Positions 21,310-29,545 of a stretch of 64,000 nt of DNA are shown piece by piece; the stretch's first letter is position 1, and each line of letters begins with the position of its first letter. This DNA is from Fictibacillus fluitans. Its GTDB lineage: Bacteria > Bacillota > Bacilli > Bacillales > Fictibacillaceae. Made by a program: the position numbers and the translations under genes. The stretch covers positions 620,001-684,000 of the forward strand of contig NZ_JAUHTR010000001.1 in the NCBI RefSeq assembly GCF_030418125.1, written 5' to 3'. Under the pieces are notes generated by a model, which was not told the origin of the DNA, ran no database searches, and was given only the letters and a program-made list of their open reading frames with translations.

Positions 21310-22470
21310 TTATTTTACTAGTGAAACGATTTTTTCTGCGCCGTCTGCCATGGAATCTGCAGAAGTAATATTCAATCCTGATTCGTTAAGGATTTTCTTT
21401 CCTAGTTCTACGTTTGTTCCTTCAAGACGAACAACAAGCGGAAGGTTCAATCCTACTTGCTTGGTTGCTTCCACAACACCGTTGGCAATAATATCACACT
21501 TCATGATACCGCCGAAAATGTTAACGAAAATACCTTTTACGTTTTTGTCGGAAAGGATGATTTTGAACGCTTCTGTTACTTTTTCAGCAGTTGCGCCGCC
21601 CCCAACATCAAGGAAGTTGGCAGGATCACCCTGGTAGTGCTTGATGATATCCATTGTTGCCATTGCAAGACCTGCACCGTTAACCATGCAGCCAATATTT
21701 CCATCGAGGGAAATGTAGCTCAAATCATATTTGGAAGCTTCGATTTCTTTTTGATCTTCTTCTTCCAGATCACGATACGCCAGAATGTCCTTTTGGCGGT
21801 AAAGTGCATTGGAATCGAAGTTTAATTTCGCATCAAGCGCCATTACGTTGCCGTCGCCAGTTACAACAAGCGGGTTAATTTCTGCAATGGAGCAGTCTTT
21901 TTCAACAAAAGCTGTATAAAGGCCGATCATGAATTTCGCAGCTTTGTTTACAAGCTCTTTTGGAATGTTGATGTTGAATGCGAGACGGCGTGCCTGGAAT
22001 GCTTGAAGCCCGATTGCCGGATCAACAACTTCCTTGAAGATTTTCTCAGGTGTCTTTTCAGCCACCTCTTCAATTTCAGTACCGCCCTCTTCAGAACCCA
22101 TTAAGACAACGCTTGAAGTTGCGCGGTCAAGAACAAGACCGATGTAATATTCTTTCTTAATATCGCAGCCTTCTTCGATAAGCAAGCGCTTTACTTCTTT
22201 GCCTTCAGGACCGGTTTGGTGTGTAACAAGCACTTTCCCCAAAATTTCATCCGCATATGTACGAACTTCATCAAGGTTTTTAGCTACTTTTACACCGCCG
22301 GCTTTTCCTCGTCCTCCAGCATGGATTTGAGCTTTAACAACAGTTACAGCGCTTCCTAATTCTTTTGCAGCTTCTACTGCTTCTTCTACGGAATACGCTA
22401 CTTTACCGTTTGGAACAGCCACACCGTACTTTCTTAGTACCTCTTTACCTTGATACTCGTGGATATTCAT
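21310..22470 (-). CDS. sucC: Succinyl-CoA synthetase beta subunit
   Basis: Carries the ATP-grasp domain and the succinate site of the complex. It begins [16 protein letters not shown] and shows [37 protein letters not shown] and [17 protein letters not shown]. The ATG at 22468-22470 (386 aa) matches the family length and has AGGAGG seven bases upstream. The frame extends 47 codons further up without homology. A plausible promoter lies about 140 bases upstream. Confidence 0.98.
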   Translation of the reverse strand: MNIHEYQGKEVLRKYGVAVPNGKVAYSVEEAVEAAKELGSAVTVVKAQIHAGGRGKAGGVKVAKNLDEVRTYADEILGKVLVTHQTGPEGKEVKRLLIEEGCDIKKEYYIGLVLDRATSSVVLMGSEEGGTEIEEVAEKTPEKIFKEVVDPAIGLQAFQARRLAFNINIPKELVNKAAKFMIGLYTAFVEKDCSIAEINPLVVTGDGNVMALDAKLNFDSNALYRQKDILAYRDLEEEDQKEIEASKYDLSYISLDGNIGCMVNGAGLAMATMDIIKHYQGDPANFLDVGGGATAEKVTEAFKIILSDKNVKGIFVNIFGGIMKCDIIANGVVEATKQVGLNLPLVVRLEGTNVELGKKILNESGLNITSADSMADGAEKIVSLVK

Positions 22471-22607
22471 TCTCCATCCTCCTATCATCTTTAAAACTAA
22501 ACTACCGTTTACCATTTTATATAATTGAAGCCCAACTGTCCACTGTTCTTCAAAAGAAATGCAAACGTATTCACCTCCATTCGACAGAAAACCGCATAGT
22601 TCCCTAC

Positions 22608-22636
22608 ACATTATGTACTATTTCCGACATTCAAAA
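22608..22636 (-). promoter_or_regulatory. Candidate promoter of sucCD
   Basis: Minus strand TTTTGA (22631-22636), 17-base spacer, TAATGT (22608-22613), directly after the terminator of the SASP-like gene. Confidence 0.5.
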
Positions 22637-22654
22637 TAATTTTCAGGGCATGCA

Positions 22655-22681
22655 AAAAGCAGGCTAATTACGCCTGCTTTT
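22655..22681. terminator. Terminator overlapping the end of the SASP-like gene
   Basis: Perfect 10-bp stem AAAAGCAGGC / GCCTGCTTTT with a 7-base loop. On the minus strand it includes the last codons and stop of the SASP-like gene. Confidence 0.88.
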
Positions 22682-22846
22682 CCCTTTGCTATCGCCTTTT
22701 TCCGTTTTACTTTCTTTCTCTGAATCTTTCACCCATACATCCCGCTCTGAAACGGGACGGTAAATCCCAAATTCTTCACCGATTTCCTCCCGGTGTTGAT
22801 CAAGCATTGCTTCCACCCCGGGAACAAGCAGTTTTCTTCTTGGCAT
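22664..22846 (-). CDS. Small acid-soluble spore protein-like (alpha/beta-type N-terminal half)
   Basis: A 60-aa basic/acidic protein beginning MPRRKLLVPGVEAMLDQ and continuing with EEIGEEFGIYRP. The run LLVPGVE..LDQ....EI.EEFG matches the first helix and the GPR-protease-site region of alpha/beta-type SASPs, which bind spore DNA. The usual second half (a GG-E-ITKRLV-type helix) is absent. It is replaced by a charged tail rich in Lys, Glu and Ser (KESKTEKGDSKGKSRRN). The ATG at 22844-22846 has a perfect AAGGAGG eight bases upstream. It lies between rnhB and sucC, where B. subtilis has ylqG and ylqH. A CATCCTA element just upstream resembles a sigma-G -10, but no matching -35 is seen. Family assignment is probable; function in this truncated form is inference. 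Confidence 0.7.
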   Translation of the reverse strand: MPRRKLLVPGVEAMLDQHREEIGEEFGIYRPVSERDVWVKDSEKESKTEKGDSKGKSRRN

Positions 22847-22906
22847 CGCAATCGCCTCCTTTTCCTGTAGGATGTCCAATCCTTAGAAAAATAGGCAATT
22901 ACGCCT

Positions 22907-23686
22907 TTACAGCAGTGTACCCTGCCCGACGGGAGAAAAAGAGCGCCGGTGTTCGTCCACAGGCCCATGCTCCTCAAGCGCTTGCAGGTGCTCTTTCGTG
23001 CCATAGCCCATATTCTTATGGAAAAAGTAGTGGGGGTACTTGCCATGCAGTTCTTTCATGTACCGGTCTCTTGTTACTTTTGCCACGATCGAAGCTGCTG
23101 CGATCGATACACTTTTGGCATCCCCTTTAATTATTTTTGACTGGGTGACGGGCAGGGGAATTTCCATCGCATCAATGAGGAGATGGTCAGGCTCCTTTCT
23201 CAATGCTTTAACGGCTTTCACCATCGCTTTTTTTGAAGCCTGGTAAATGTTGATCTGATCAATTTCCGAAGAAGCTACAAGCCCGATTCCCACAGCGACC
23301 GCCTGCGTCATTATCTTTTCGTACAATTCCTCACGGCGCTGTTCACCCAGCATTTTGGAATCATTGACTCCTGGTATGTATGTGCCGGGGGCCAGTATAA
23401 CGGCAGCGGCGACCACCGGGCCGGCAAGCGGTCCCCTGCCGACTTCATCCACTCCCGCGATAAAGGATTTCCCCTGATTCATCCATTCCAGCTCAAATAT
23501 GAGCATCTCCTCATATTTCTCTTTCAGCAGCTGTGCAGACATCAGCTCTTTTTCGTGCCTGCTGATAATTTTCTTTACGCCTGTCCTGCTGTCTTTTCCG
23601 AGTTCCTCCAAAAAGCTCTCTAATCCGCCGCCGCTCTCCTTCAGTTCGAGCAGCCTTTTTTCAATCTCTTTTATTGTAAGCTTCAT
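22907..23686 (-). CDS. rnhB: Ribonuclease HII
   Basis: Removes ribonucleotides from DNA and RNA-DNA hybrids. The core motif GVDEVGRGPLAGPVVAAAV carries the catalytic Asp80/Glu81, and further acidic residues are in HLLIDAMEIPL. The C-terminal region includes ASIVAKVTRDRYM and NMGYGTKEH. An N-terminal extension of about 70 residues is typical of Bacillus RnhB. Three possible starts (TTG, ATG, ATG) are consecutive; I chose the last, at 23684-23686 (259 aa), because it has the best spacing from GAAGG. Confidence 0.97.
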   Translation of the reverse strand: MKLTIKEIEKRLLELKESGGGLESFLEELGKDSRTGVKKIISRHEKELMSAQLLKEKYEEMLIFELEWMNQGKSFIAGVDEVGRGPLAGPVVAAAVILAPGTYIPGVNDSKMLGEQRREELYEKIMTQAVAVGIGLVASSEIDQINIYQASKKAMVKAVKALRKEPDHLLIDAMEIPLPVTQSKIIKGDAKSVSIAAASIVAKVTRDRYMKELHGKYPHYFFHKNMGYGTKEHLQALEEHGPVDEHRRSFSPVGQGTLL

Positions 23687-23739
23687 CATCAACCTTCGCT
23701 TTCTATGTAGTTGACTTCCTGCGGGTCTGAATTACAAAA

Positions 23740-23763
23740 AAAGGCACGCGAATGCGCACCTTT
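23740..23763 (-). terminator. Terminator after rbgA
   Basis: Minus strand AAAGGTGCGC, loop ATTC, GCGTGCCTTT (10 bp, two G-U pairs), then four more T. Confidence 0.82.
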
Positions 23764-23767
23764 ACCT

Positions 23768-24622
23768 TTAAACCTGGTCAGGCCGCTCGTAGGAGAGCCT
23801 TCCCAATTTTTCGGCACGAATATCGCGCAGGACGATTTCCGCCGTTTTTTCATAGTCAATATATCCGCCGCTCATTAAACATCCTCGCTTCTTGCCGATT
23901 TCATCAAAAAGCTGGATGCCTTCTTGCGGAATATCCTCGAGGCTGTATCGTTCCTGAAGCCTTTGCGGATAGTGGTCCTTATAGTAATTCAAGGCGTATA
24001 AGACAATCTCTGAAAAGTCGAGCAGCGTTTCTTTTATTGCACCAGTGACCGCTAATTTTAAACCAATCGACTGATCTTCAAATTTCGGCCAAAGAATACC
24101 GGGTGTATCCAGCAGCTCCAGGGAGCTACCCACCTTGATCCACTGCTGCCTCTTGGTCACACCGGGTTTATCTCCCGTTACGGCAATATTCTTTCCTGCC
24201 ATGCGGTTGATCAGAGTGGATTTCCCTACATTAGGAATACCCAATATTAATGCCCGCACAGCTCTCGGTTTAATAATGCCCTTTGCTTTCATTTTATCAA
24301 ACTTTTCTTTCACCAGTTCTTTTGCCGCGGCTTCAATTTTGTTGATGCCCTGGCCGGTTTTAGAGTTGAGTACAAGGACGGGAAGGTTTTTCCCCTGAAA
24401 ATATTCAACCCAGAGCCTGGTAACCTCAGGATCCGCCATGTCTGCTTTATTGAGCAGCAAAAGACGGGGCTTCCCTGCCGTAATTTCATCAATCATTGGA
24501 TTCCGCGATGCAAGAGGCACCCGTGCATCCACTAATTCAAATACAACGTCAATCAGTTTTAATTTTTCTGTTATTTCGCGCCTGGCTTTTGCCATATGGC
24601 CCGGAAACCATTGAATGGTCAT
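23768..24622 (-). CDS. rbgA: Ribosome biogenesis GTPase RbgA (YlqF)
   Basis: Needed for late assembly of the 50S subunit (entry of uL16 and other late proteins). It is a circularly permuted GTPase: G4 NKAD at 58-61 comes before G1 GIPNVGKS at 128-135 and G3 DTPG at 172-175. A C-terminal RNA-binding helical domain follows, giving 284 aa. It begins [16 protein letters not shown], the family's N-terminus. It is 20 bases after lepB. Confidence 0.98.
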   Translation of the reverse strand: MTIQWFPGHMAKARREITEKLKLIDVVFELVDARVPLASRNPMIDEITAGKPRLLLLNKADMADPEVTRLWVEYFQGKNLPVLVLNSKTGQGINKIEAAAKELVKEKFDKMKAKGIIKPRAVRALILGIPNVGKSTLINRMAGKNIAVTGDKPGVTKRQQWIKVGSSLELLDTPGILWPKFEDQSIGLKLAVTGAIKETLLDFSEIVLYALNYYKDHYPQRLQERYSLEDIPQEGIQLFDEIGKKRGCLMSGGYIDYEKTAEIVLRDIRAEKLGRLSYERPDQV

Positions 24623-24642
24623 TGCTTGCTACACCTACTTTA

Positions 24643-25182
24643 CTACTTTACAACTCCGATATCGTTGAGGGGCCAAAATCGTACAGTGGCTTTTCCGATG
24701 ATCTCATCCATGTCCACAGTACCGATGTTCCGGCTGTCACTGCTGTGCCGGCGATTGTCTCCCATTACGAAAACCTGGCCTTTGGGAACGGTCTGCTTTC
24801 CTGTTACTTCAAACAGGGTGAAATCATAGGTTAAGTCTCCGTCTTTTGTTTGCTTTTTATACGGTTTGAGGTACTTTTCGTTCATCGGCTTGCCGTTGAC
24901 ATACAGCGTGTCATGCTTGTACTCAATCGTATCTCCCGGCAATCCAATTACACGTTTAATGTAATCTTTCGTTTCTGTTGCCTTAAACACCACAATGTCA
25001 AAGCGTTCTGGTTTATCAAGCTTGTTGACTACCAGTCTGTCCCGGTTATGTAGGGTAGGCATCATCGACTCACCATCAACAACGATGGGAGCAAACAGGA
25101 AATAACGGACGACGCCAGCAAGAAGCAAAGCCACAACCAGCGCTTTTACCCATTCCCACGATTCTTTTTTCTGACTTGCCAT
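24643..25182 (-). CDS. lepB: Type I signal peptidase
   Basis: Membrane protease that removes signal peptides from secreted proteins; of the short Gram-positive Sip type at 179 aa. One transmembrane segment lies at about residues 12-30. The catalytic dyad is Ser39 in DGESMMPTL and Lys76 in DYIKRVIGLPGD, and box E is VMGDNRRHSSDSR. It lies between rplS and rbgA; B. subtilis has only the rbgA side of this pair here, but the arrangement is common in other Bacillaceae. The exact sip paralogue cannot be decided. Confidence 0.96.
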   Translation of the reverse strand: MASQKKESWEWVKALVVALLLAGVVRYFLFAPIVVDGESMMPTLHNRDRLVVNKLDKPERFDIVVFKATETKDYIKRVIGLPGDTIEYKHDTLYVNGKPMNEKYLKPYKKQTKDGDLTYDFTLFEVTGKQTVPKGQVFVMGDNRRHSSDSRNIGTVDMDEIIGKATVRFWPLNDIGVVK

Positions 25183-25219
25183 ACTTCATCCTCACATTCA
25201 GGTTTTAATTTAAATATAT

Positions 25220-25253
25220 AAAAAGGAGCTTGAGATGAGTCAAGCTCCTTTTT
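25220..25253. terminator. Terminator after rplS
   Basis: Perfect 14-bp stem AAAAAGGAGCTTGA / TCAAGCTCCTTTTT with a 6-base loop; works in either orientation. The gene that ends here is rplS (minus). Confidence 0.93.
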
Positions 25254-25260
25254 AATGCAA

Positions 25261-25605
25261 TTAGCGAATCTCTTTGATACGCGCTGCTTTACCGCGAAGT
25301 GCACGCAAGTAATAAAGCTTAGCACGACGAACTTTACCGCGTCGAACGACTTCAAGGTTCGCGATCTTAGGAGAATGTAAAGGGAATACACGCTCTACAC
25401 CCACACCGTAAGAAATTTTACGAACAGTGAAAGTTTCGCTGATTCCAGTTCCGCGCTTCTTGATTACAACACCTTCAAAAAGCTGGATACGTTCACGAGT
25501 TCCCTCGACAACTTTTACGTGTACACGAACAGTATCACCAGAACGGAACTTAGGAAGATCCGATTTTAGTTGTTCTTTAGCTAGATCTGCAATAATCTGT
25601 TGCAT
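25261..25605 (-). CDS. rplS: Large ribosomal subunit protein bL19
   Basis: 50S protein at the 30S interface. The 114 aa sequence includes [40 protein letters not shown] and the bL19 signature [12 protein letters not shown]. The ribosome binding site is AAGGAGG. It has its own promoter and an L19 leader, so it is controlled separately from the upstream rimM-trmD. Confidence 0.99.
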   Translation of the reverse strand: MQQIIADLAKEQLKSDLPKFRSGDTVRVHVKVVEGTRERIQLFEGVVIKKRGTGISETFTVRKISYGVGVERVFPLHSPKIANLEVVRRGKVRRAKLYYLRALRGKAARIKEIR

Positions 25606-25686
25606 AGTTATTGCCTCCTTCCGACAGACGTTCTTGCCGTGCTTTCATCAGCAGCGGAACACCTTAATACTGGCCTAAGCCACGAA
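25606..25686 (-). ncRNA. L19 ribosomal protein leader
   Basis: The transcribed stretch between the promoter and rplS contains GGTGTTCCGCTGCTGATGAA and GCACGGCAAGAACGTC in the layout of the Firmicute L19 leader. In that leader the protein is thought to bind its own mRNA. Exact boundaries are approximate; a covariance-model search would settle it. Confidence 0.65.
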
Positions 25687-25690
25687 ATAT

Positions 25691-25720
25691 ATCTTATCAC
25701 ATAAAAGAAATGAAAAGCAA
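25691..25720 (-). promoter_or_regulatory. Sigma-A type promoter of rplS
   Basis: Minus strand TTGCTT (25715-25720), 18-base spacer, TAAGAT (25691-25696) with a TGn extension. Confidence 0.78.
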
Positions 25721-25735
25721 GTAGTTCTGCTAAAA

Positions 25736-26470
25736 TCACTTCTCTTTTTTAACCTCTTCCAGCCACTTCTTTTCCTGCTTCGTTAAGTCCCGGGACTCCA
25801 GAAGATCGGGCCTTCTTTTCCATGTGCGGCGCAGAGATTCTTTTGTCCGCCATTCTTCGATATGCTTGTGATTCCCTGAGAGAAGCACATCCGGCACTTT
25901 CATGCCCCTGAAGTCGGCAGGCCGCGTATAATGAGGATGTTCAAGCATTCCCGAGCTGTATGAATCCCGTACCGATGACTCTTCATTACCGAGCGCACCC
26001 GGCAAAAGGCGGGTTACGCTGTCAATGATCACCATGGCTCCGAGTTCACCGCCGGTCAGCACAAAATCCCCGATGGAGATTTCATCGGTAGCCAGGTTTT
26101 CACGGATGCGCTCATCGTAGCCTTCATAATGGCCGCAAACGAAAATCAAGTGCTGTTCCCGGGAAAGCTCTTCGGCCTTTTTTTGCGTGAAGCGTTCTCC
26201 CTGTGGACAGAGCAGTACCACCCTGGGCTTAGCGTCACTCTTGAGGGTCAGATCTTCCACCGCATCAAAGAGCGGCTGAGGAGTCAGTACCATGCCTGCT
26301 CCGCCGCCATACGGATAATCATCCACCCGGCGGTGCTTATTTTCAGCGTACTCTCTGAAATCGGCAACATGGTATTCCACAAGCCCTTTTTCCTGTGTTT
26401 TTTTTAAAATGGATGAGCCAAACACACCGCTGAACATCTCAGGAAAAAGCGACAGCACATCAATCCTCAT
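25736..26470 (-). CDS. trmD: tRNA (guanosine(37)-N1)-methyltransferase
   Basis: Methylates G37 next to the anticodon to prevent frameshifting. It belongs to the SPOUT class and starts [13 protein letters not shown]. The knot region has [14 protein letters not shown]-like sequence and [19 protein letters not shown], and the linker is [16 protein letters not shown]. It is 244 aa. It is one base downstream of rimM, indicating tight coupling. Confidence 0.98.
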   Translation of the reverse strand: MRIDVLSLFPEMFSGVFGSSILKKTQEKGLVEYHVADFREYAENKHRRVDDYPYGGGAGMVLTPQPLFDAVEDLTLKSDAKPRVVLLCPQGERFTQKKAEELSREQHLIFVCGHYEGYDERIRENLATDEISIGDFVLTGGELGAMVIIDSVTRLLPGALGNEESSVRDSYSSGMLEHPHYTRPADFRGMKVPDVLLSGNHKHIEEWRTKESLRRTWKRRPDLLESRDLTKQEKKWLEEVKKEK

Positions 26471-26471
26471 C

Positions 26472-26987
26472 TTATATCAAGCCTTCCATCAGATGAATGA
26501 TAACCTGCTTGTTTTCAATATCTACCGATTTTACCACTGGGGGAATATATGGAATCAAGAGGTCGGGACCGAAATCCTTCTGTTTAACGACCCAGACGTC
26601 ATTGGCTCCCGGAGAAAGAATTTCCTTCACCTTGCCCAACTCTTTTCCTTCGTCCGTAATGACCGTGCATCCGATGATATCTCGATAGAAGAACTCGCCT
26701 TCTTTCATTTCTACGGCATCCTCAGCAGATACTTTCAAAAGGTGTCCTTTATACTTTTCCACGTCATTGATATTCGGATGACCTTCAAATTGCAGGAGAT
26801 CAAACTGTTTGTGAACCCGGTGAGCTGAAATGGTCACGGGCACCAAGTCGCCGTCCCCTTTCTCCACAAATAATGTATTGCCTATTTTATACCGCTCTTC
26901 CGGAAAATCTGTTCTGGAAATAACACGAACTTCACCGCGGATTCCATGCGTATTGACGATCTTTCCGACATTTAACCATTTTGTCAT
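26472..26987 (-). CDS. rimM: 16S rRNA processing protein RimM
   Basis: Assists maturation of the 30S head by binding uS19. It starts [20 protein letters not shown] (171 aa) and has two beta-barrel domains, with [20 protein letters not shown] and [19 protein letters not shown] in the C-terminal PRC barrel. The ATG at 26985-26987 has AGGGTGG upstream; the frame extends 18 codons further without homology. B. subtilis has ylqD upstream; here a terminator occupies that position instead. Confidence 0.97.
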   Translation of the reverse strand: MTKWLNVGKIVNTHGIRGEVRVISRTDFPEERYKIGNTLFVEKGDGDLVPVTISAHRVHKQFDLLQFEGHPNINDVEKYKGHLLKVSAEDAVEMKEGEFFYRDIIGCTVITDEGKELGKVKEILSPGANDVWVVKQKDFGPDLLIPYIPPVVKSVDIENKQVIIHLMEGLI

Positions 26988-27070
26988 CTCTATCCACCCT
27001 TGCCGCCCTTCTTTTATTAACAGTGTGGGCTGAATCATCACAATCTATAATTAAATTTATTATAAAAGCG

Positions 27071-27106
27071 AAAAAAAGGGGTGAGGCTGGCCCCATCCCT
27101 TTTTAG
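27071..27106 (-). terminator. Terminator after khpA
   Basis: Minus strand AAAAAGGG...CCCCTTTTTTT with an inner TGGGG/CCTCA helix. It separates rpsP-khpA from rimM-trmD. Confidence 0.82.
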
Positions 27107-27135
27107 CTTAAGAAGTTTATACTGCATTCCCAAAT

Positions 27136-27366
27136 CTATACAATTTCGAGTGAAATGCGCTTGTTCTGACTCGTTCCTGCAGCGTTGACGACCGTGCGGA
27201 TGGCTTTGGCCACCCTGCCTTGTTTACCGATGACCTTGCCCATGTCTGAGCTGTGAACGGTCAGTTGGTAAACGAGCTTTTCCCCGTCATCCACTTCTTT
27301 TACGCTGACTTCTTCTGGATGATCAACAAGAGCCTTAACAATCGTTTCGATTAACTCTGTCATCAT
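27136..27366 (-). CDS. khpA: KH-domain RNA-binding protein KhpA (YlqC)
   Basis: Small RNA-binding protein that in other Firmicutes pairs with KhpB (Jag) and affects cell division and envelope growth. It is a single KH domain with GKVIGKQGRVAKAIRTVV, the GxxG loop. I placed the start at 27364-27366 (76 aa), with GGGTGAT just upstream. An ATG four codons earlier overlaps the rpsP stop as TAATG and could be used by translational coupling. The C-terminus ends KRISLEIV. Confidence 0.93.
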   Translation of the reverse strand: MMTELIETIVKALVDHPEEVSVKEVDDGEKLVYQLTVHSSDMGKVIGKQGRVAKAIRTVVNAAGTSQNKRISLEIV

Positions 27367-27377
27367 ATCATCACCCA

Positions 27378-27650
27378 TTATTTTTGTAGTTTAGCGTTGT
27401 GGTACTTTTCCATTAGTCCAGCGTTAGAGAAAAGGTTGCGTACAGTGTCTGAAGGCTTCGCGCCATCAAGCATCCATTTAAGAGCCTGCTCTTCGTTAAT
27501 TTTAACTTCTGCCGGGTTTACAACCGGATTGTAAGTTCCAATCTCTTCAATAAAGCGGCCATCACGCGGTGCGCGGGAATCTGCTACTACTACACGATAA
27601 AATGGAGCTTTCTTTTGCCCCATGCGTTTTAAACGAATTTTTACTGCCAT
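27378..27650 (-). CDS. rpsP: Small ribosomal subunit protein bS16
   Basis: 30S assembly protein of 90 aa, starting [20 protein letters not shown], the bS16 signature, with [18 protein letters not shown] next. The ATG at 27648-27650 has GGAGGTG ten bases upstream; the frame runs 13 codons further without homology. A strong promoter lies about 40 bases upstream. Confidence 0.99.
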   Translation of the reverse strand: MAVKIRLKRMGQKKAPFYRVVVADSRAPRDGRFIEEIGTYNPVVNPAEVKINEEQALKWMLDGAKPSDTVRNLFSNAGLMEKYHNAKLQK

Positions 27651-27690
27651 TGTAAAAATACACCTCCGAAAATTGTTCACACAAATCAAT

Positions 27691-27719
27691 ATAATATAAT
27701 AAACTTCCAGCTTTGTAAA
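27691..27719 (-). promoter_or_regulatory. Sigma-A type promoter of rpsP-khpA
   Basis: Minus strand TTTACA (27714-27719), 17-base spacer, TATTAT (27691-27696). Confidence 0.82.
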
Positions 27720-27738
27720 CCAGAAAATTCATCCAACC

Positions 27739-29082
27739 TTACATAAACGGAAATTTCATTCCGCCTTTCTTCTTGCCTTTCATCATGCCGGACATCTGCT
27801 TCATCATCTTTTTCATTTCATCGAACTGCTTGATCAGGCGGTTGACCTCCTGTACGGTGCGCCCGCTGCCCTTGGCAATCCTTCTTCTTCTGGAAGCGTT
27901 GATGATTTCCGGCTGCTCTCTTTCAAGCTTTGTCATCGATTTGATAATCGCTTCGACATGGCCGATTTGCTTATCATCGATCGAAACATTCTTTAAACCC
28001 TTCATCTTGTTGGCGCCCGGCATCATGCTGAGCAGCTCGTCAAGCGGACCCAGGTTTTTGACCTGCCCCATCTGATCAAGAAAATCATCAAAGGTAAAGG
28101 ACATGTCCCGCATTTTTTTCTGCAGTTCTTTAGCCTTTTCCTCATCCACATTGGTTTGTGCCTTTTCAATCAGTGTCAGCACATCACCCATGCCGAGGAT
28201 CCTCGACGACATTCTGTCTGGATGGAAAGGTTCGAGAGCGTCCATTTTTTCTCCCATACCGACAAATTTAATCGGAAGGTCAGTAACCGCTTTGATGGAA
28301 AGTGCGGCACCGCCCCGGGTATCGCCATCGAGTTTGGTCAGCACAACGCCCGTTAATCCAAGCTGCCCGTTAAAGCTCTCGGCAACGTTCACTGCATCCT
28401 GTCCTGTCATGGCATCCACCACCAGGAAAATCTCACTTGGGTTCGAGATTTCTTTGACTTTTTGGAGCTCATCCATCAATTCTTCATCGATATGCAGGCG
28501 TCCTGCCGTATCAATGATTACATAGTCATGATGTTCCTCCTTCGCCTTGGCGATAGCCTGTTTGGCAATCTCCACAGGGCTTACCTGATCCCCCAGTGAA
28601 AAAACGGGAAGACTCAGCTGACCGCCCACGGTTTCCAGCTGTTTAATCGCAGCCGGACGATAAATATCGGCAGCGACCAAAAGCGGCTTGCGGTTATGTT
28701 TCTTGCGAAGATGGTTCGCAAGCTTTCCTGTGGTGGTCGTTTTACCCGCACCCTGCAGCCCTACCATCATAATGACGGTTGGCGGCCGGTTGTTCACTGC
28801 AATCTTACTCTGCTCGCCGCCCAATAAGGTGGTAAGCTCATCATGCACAACTTTCACTACCTGCTGTCCAGGTGTAAGGCTCTTCAGTACTTCCTGCCCC
28901 ACAGAGCGTTCGGTTACCCGTTTAATAAAATCTTTGACAACCCGGAAGTTAACATCGGCTTCAAGGAGTGCAAGACGGACTTCACGCATCATTTCCTTTA
29001 CATCTGCTTCCGTCACCTTGCCCTTGCCCCTGATTTTCTGCAGGGTATTCTGAAGCCGGTCGGCCAATCCTTCAAATGCCAT
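27739..29082 (-). CDS. ffh: Signal recognition particle protein Ffh
   Basis: Binds signal sequences and SRP RNA, and docks with FtsY at the membrane. The N domain is followed by the G domain, with P-loop GLQGAGKT at residues 108-115, then DTAGRLHIDEELM and TKLDGDTRGGAALS. The C-terminal M domain is methionine-rich, ending MMKQMSGMMKGKKKGGMKF. It is full length at 447 aa and lies 14 bases after ylxM, as in most Firmicutes. Confidence 0.99.
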   Translation of the reverse strand: MAFEGLADRLQNTLQKIRGKGKVTEADVKEMMREVRLALLEADVNFRVVKDFIKRVTERSVGQEVLKSLTPGQQVVKVVHDELTTLLGGEQSKIAVNNRPPTVIMMVGLQGAGKTTTTGKLANHLRKKHNRKPLLVAADIYRPAAIKQLETVGGQLSLPVFSLGDQVSPVEIAKQAIAKAKEEHHDYVIIDTAGRLHIDEELMDELQKVKEISNPSEIFLVVDAMTGQDAVNVAESFNGQLGLTGVVLTKLDGDTRGGAALSIKAVTDLPIKFVGMGEKMDALEPFHPDRMSSRILGMGDVLTLIEKAQTNVDEEKAKELQKKMRDMSFTFDDFLDQMGQVKNLGPLDELLSMMPGANKMKGLKNVSIDDKQIGHVEAIIKSMTKLEREQPEIINASRRRRIAKGSGRTVQEVNRLIKQFDEMKKMMKQMSGMMKGKKKGGMKFPFM

Positions 29083-29096
29083 AGTATTGTCGCCTC

Positions 29097-29420
29097 CTAT
29101 TCCATGTTTTCAAGGCGATCAATGATCTCAAGAACTTTATCAGACGAATTTCCGAGCAGTTCTTTTAATCTGGAAAGTAACTGATCGCGTTCCTGAAATT
29201 TCGCAAATAAACCGAGCTTTTCCTCGTACTCTTCAAGCATCGCCTCTGTCCGTTTAATATTATCATAAACGGCCTGGCGGCTTACATTATATTGTTCAGC
29301 GATTTCTCCAAGAGAAAAGTCATCCAGATAATAAAGAGCCATGTAATTCTTTTGCTTCGGGGTCAGCAATGACTGATAAAAATCAAACAAATAATTAATC
29401 CTCGTTGTCTTATCCAGCAT
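29097..29420 (-). CDS. ylxM: YlxM family HTH protein (SRP-associated)
   Basis: Small helix-turn-helix protein of 107 aa encoded with ffh; in Streptococcus it is linked to SRP function. It has the sigma-70 region-4-like helix-turn-helix [20 protein letters not shown] at about residues 29-48. The start has AAGGGGTG upstream. A near-consensus promoter lies just before it, so ylxM-ffh forms its own unit separated from ftsY by a terminator. Confidence 0.96.
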   Translation of the reverse strand: MLDKTTRINYLFDFYQSLLTPKQKNYMALYYLDDFSLGEIAEQYNVSRQAVYDNIKRTEAMLEEYEEKLGLFAKFQERDQLLSRLKELLGNSSDKVLEIIDRLENME

Positions 29421-29461
29421 TTCAACACCCCTTGTTAAGTGAAAAGCCTTTACGTTAAATT

Positions 29462-29490
29462 ATAGTACAATGTTCGGAGAGCTATGTCAA
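29462..29490 (-). promoter_or_regulatory. Sigma-A promoter of ylxM-ffh
   Basis: Minus strand TTGACA (29485-29490), 17-base spacer, TACTAT (29462-29467); a near-consensus promoter directly after the ftsY terminator. Confidence 0.88.
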
Positions 29491-29514
29491 GTTTTTTTCT
29501 TGACTCAGCTAACA

Positions 29515-29545
29515 AAAGAAAAAAGCGGAATCTACTCCGCCTTTT
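29515..29545 (-). terminator. Terminator overlapping the 3' end of ftsY
   Basis: Minus strand AAAAGGCGGA, loop GTAGAT, TCCGCTTTTT (10 bp, one G-U pair), followed by a T-rich tail. The ftsY stop codon lies in the loop. Confidence 0.83.

Noticed and set aside
22471-22611. Upstream extension of sucC by 47 codons
   Set aside because: The family N-terminus [10 protein letters not shown] starts at 22470 with AGGAGG before it; the extension covers the promoter-leader region.
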